This document shows, one piece after another, positions 6,520 through 8,136 of a DNA stretch of 8,136 nucleotides. A program made the position numbers and the translations under genes. Below the pieces are notes generated by a model, which saw only the letters and a program-made list of their open reading frames with translations, made no database searches and was not told the origin of the DNA. The DNA comes from Lachnospiraceae bacterium. Its GTDB lineage: Bacteria > Bacillota > Clostridia > Lachnospirales > Lachnospiraceae. How positions within the stretch are numbered: the stretch's first letter is position 1; each line of letters begins with the position of its first letter. Location: contig JAFTPY010000377.1 of the NCBI GenBank assembly GCA_017463035.1, positions 1-8,136 on the forward strand, given 5' to 3'.

Positions 6520-8070
6520 CTATTTGTTCTCTTCGTTTTCCTCCTTCGGAAGCGCCACCTTGTTTTCTACCACAACTTTTTTATTGTAGCAGGCAAAGCA
6601 CTCTTCCACGGTTTCCTTCTTCATCTTCGGAGTCAAAAGGCTCACTACCGGTACGATGATTAAACCGGCAACCATTGCGATAGCTCCAGCATTAATCGGA
6701 GAAGCGATAAACTTAAAGAACATATTTGCCACCGTAATGCCTACACCGGCCGCAAAGCTTGCCCATACGGAAGCCTTGGTAACGCCCTTCCAGTACAAAC
6801 CGTATAAAAACGGTGCCAGGAAAGCACCTGCCAAAGCTCCCCAGGAAATCCCCATGAGCTGTGCGATGAACGCCGGCGGATCCAGTGCAATAACAACAGA
6901 AACCACAATAAAGAATACAATTAACAGTCTCATATAAAGAAGCTGCTTTTTTTCACTCATCTTCTTTGCGATACTTCCCTTAATTACGTCCAAGGTTAAC
7001 GTGGAGCTGGAGGTCATAACAAGGGAAGATAACGTGGACATGGATGCGGAAAGCACCAGTACAATAACAATACCGACTAAAATATCCGAGAGGCTTGAAA
7101 GCATCTCCGGTACAATCGCATCGTAAATAACCGATCCGTCTGCATTGTAAATCGCCTCGGAATCTCCGAACAAACGACCGAAACCGCCGAGGAAATAGCA
7201 TCCGCAGGAAATTACGATTGCAAACAAAGTAGAAATAATGGTACCGGTACGAACCGACTTCTCATCCTTAATTGCATAAAACTTATGTACCATCTGCGGT
7301 AAGCCCCAGGTTCCGAGGGAGGTAAGCACCACAACACCGAACAAATTCCACGGATCCGGTCCGAGGAAAGAGGTAAACGCTCCCTTCTGTCCCGCCGTAA
7401 CTGCCACGTCACTCTCAAACTCTGCCAGATTCTTTACTGCCTCGTAGAAGCCGCCCTGCCCGTTTAATACCGCAACAATCACCGCTACGATACCGAATAA
7501 CATAATAATTCCCTGAATAAAATCGTTAATCGCCGTTGCCATATATCCGCCGAGAATAACATACACTCCGGTCAATACCGCCATACCGATGACACATGCC
7601 GCATACGGAATATCAAATGCCATTCCGAACAAACGGGACAAGCCGTTGTATACGGATGCGGTATACGGAATCAAAAAGATAAAGGAGATCACGGATGCCG
7701 CGATACGAAGACTGTTACTGTCATATCTCTTTCCGAAGAAATCCGGCATGGTCTTCGAGGAAAAATGCTTACTCATAATACGGGTACGACGTCCGAGAAT
7801 CACCCATGCCAGCAAGGAACCGATTAACGCATTGCCGATACCGATCCACGTTGCGGACATACCGTATTTCCAACCGAACTGTCCCGCATATCCGACAAAT
7901 ACGACTGCGGAAAAATACGAGGTACCGTAGGCAAACGCCGTAAGCCACGGGCCTACACCTCTGCCACCCAGTACAAAACCGTTTACATCGGTGGCATGAC
8001 GTCTGGAGTATACCCCCACACCGATCATGGTTCCGAAAAAGATAATCAACAGAATAATTTTTGCTAACAT
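6520..8070 (-). CDS. Sodium:solute symporter (SSS family), substrate unknown
   Basis: 516 aa, about 13 predicted membrane helices. SSS hallmarks: VLGGRGVGPW before TM2, DFFGKRY, IPYTASVYN, LGGYMATAINDFIQG, GTWGLPQMVHKF and the Na+-site segment SASMSTLSS with Ser345-Thr346. At the positions of PutP Ala53-Ser57 it has Thr50, Ser51, Tyr52, Phe53 and Ser54; the Asp critical in PutP is Tyr here and the following Trp is Val56. Proline is therefore unlikely, and the substrate (perhaps an organic acid, vitamin or other metabolite) cannot be named. The polar tail after LLTP (about 476-516) is probably cytoplasmic and carries a CxxC pair, Cys491 and Cys494, then a Lys/Glu/Asn-rich end. ATG 8070 has a strong AAGGAG seven bases upstream. 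The stop is TAG. It is a paralogue by family of putP, but clearly divergent from it. The amidase gene follows 101 bp downstream on the same strand. Confidence 0.9.
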   Translation of the reverse strand: MLAKIILLIIFFGTMIGVGVYSRRHATDVNGFVLGGRGVGPWLTAFAYGTSYFSAVVFVGYAGQFGWKYGMSATWIGIGNALIGSLLAWVILGRRTRIMSKHFSSKTMPDFFGKRYDSNSLRIAASVISFIFLIPYTASVYNGLSRLFGMAFDIPYAACVIGMAVLTGVYVILGGYMATAINDFIQGIIMLFGIVAVIVAVLNGQGGFYEAVKNLAEFESDVAVTAGQKGAFTSFLGPDPWNLFGVVVLTSLGTWGLPQMVHKFYAIKDEKSVRTGTIISTLFAIVISCGCYFLGGFGRLFGDSEAIYNADGSVIYDAIVPEMLSSLSDILVGIVIVLVLSASMSTLSSLVMTSSSTLTLDVIKGSIAKKMSEKKQLLYMRLLIVFFIVVSVVIALDPPAFIAQLMGISWGALAGAFLAPFLYGLYWKGVTKASVWASFAAGVGITVANMFFKFIASPINAGAIAMVAGLIIVPVVSLLTPKMKKETVEECFACYNKKVVVENKVALPKEENEENK

Positions 8071-8077
8071 AACTGTT

Positions 8078-8083
8078 CTCCTT
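8078..8083 (-). promoter_or_regulatory. Strong ribosome binding site of the symporter gene
   Basis: AAGGAG on the minus strand, seven bases before ATG at 8070-8068. This is the best Shine-Dalgarno in the window and confirms the start. Confidence 0.75.
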
Positions 8084-8120
8084 CTCTGGTTTGAGATTCT
8101 TTATTCTTCTGCTTTCATTT

Positions 8121-8132
8121 CGCTTTAAAGCG
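8121..8132. repeat. 12-bp perfect palindrome upstream of the symporter
   Basis: CGCTTTAAAGCG is its own reverse complement and lies 51-62 bp upstream of the symporter ATG, a place where an operator could sit. It has no central CG as LacI-family operators do, and it is cut off from further context by the window edge. A chance palindrome cannot be excluded. Confidence 0.3.
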
Positions 8133-8136
8133 TTGC

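Noticed and set aside
8121..8132. CcpA cre site or LacI-type operator
   Set aside because: The palindrome centre is TTAA rather than CG, and the flanks do not fit the cre consensus.

Overview
The window looks like chromosomal DNA of a Gram-positive anaerobe of the Bacillota, most likely a Lachnospiraceae-type Clostridium relative. Base composition is moderate (roughly mid-40s % GC by eye), Shine-Dalgarno sites are mostly strong, the genes are closely packed, and one gene appears to start with TTG. The protein families (isoamylase-type GH13, YbiT/YkpA-type ABC-F, PutP, membrane-anchored Amidase_3, a second SSS symporter) are ordinary for that group. The taxonomic call is inference from protein character, not a database match.

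Layout. Positions 1-1736 (minus) hold most of an isoamylase/glycogen-debranching-type GH13 protein whose C-terminus runs off the left edge. Directly upstream on the same strand (1771-3420) is a two-domain ABC-F ATPase with its own promoter near 3471-3498; the two probably share a transcript. A divergent intergenic region (3421-3705) carries back-to-back promoters and a structured leader for a plus-strand Na+/proline symporter, putP (3706-5241). That gene meets a minus-strand N-acetylmuramoyl-L-alanine amidase (5321-6418) across a bidirectional terminator at 5268-5290. Upstream of the amidase, also on minus, is a second sodium:solute symporter of unknown substrate (6520-8070) with a strong ribosome binding site and a short palindrome just upstream. 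No mobile element, CRISPR array, tRNA or rRNA is visible.

How they work together. No single pathway is evident: this is housekeeping and transport content (translation-associated ATPase, proline uptake, cell-wall hydrolysis, another Na+-coupled uptake system). Two things stand out. First, the GH13 protein keeps the isoamylase framework but has lost all three catalytic carboxylates (Asp to Ile, Glu to Thr, Asp to Asn), the region I His, and much of the loop between regions I and II. It is predicted to be a non-catalytic pseudoenzyme, formally like plant ISA2. Second, the ABC-F protein has one canonical ATP site and one consistently degenerate site (Walker A lysine, opposing signature and switch histidine all changed). 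The putP leader can also fold so that the Shine-Dalgarno sits in a hairpin loop, suggesting RNA-level control.
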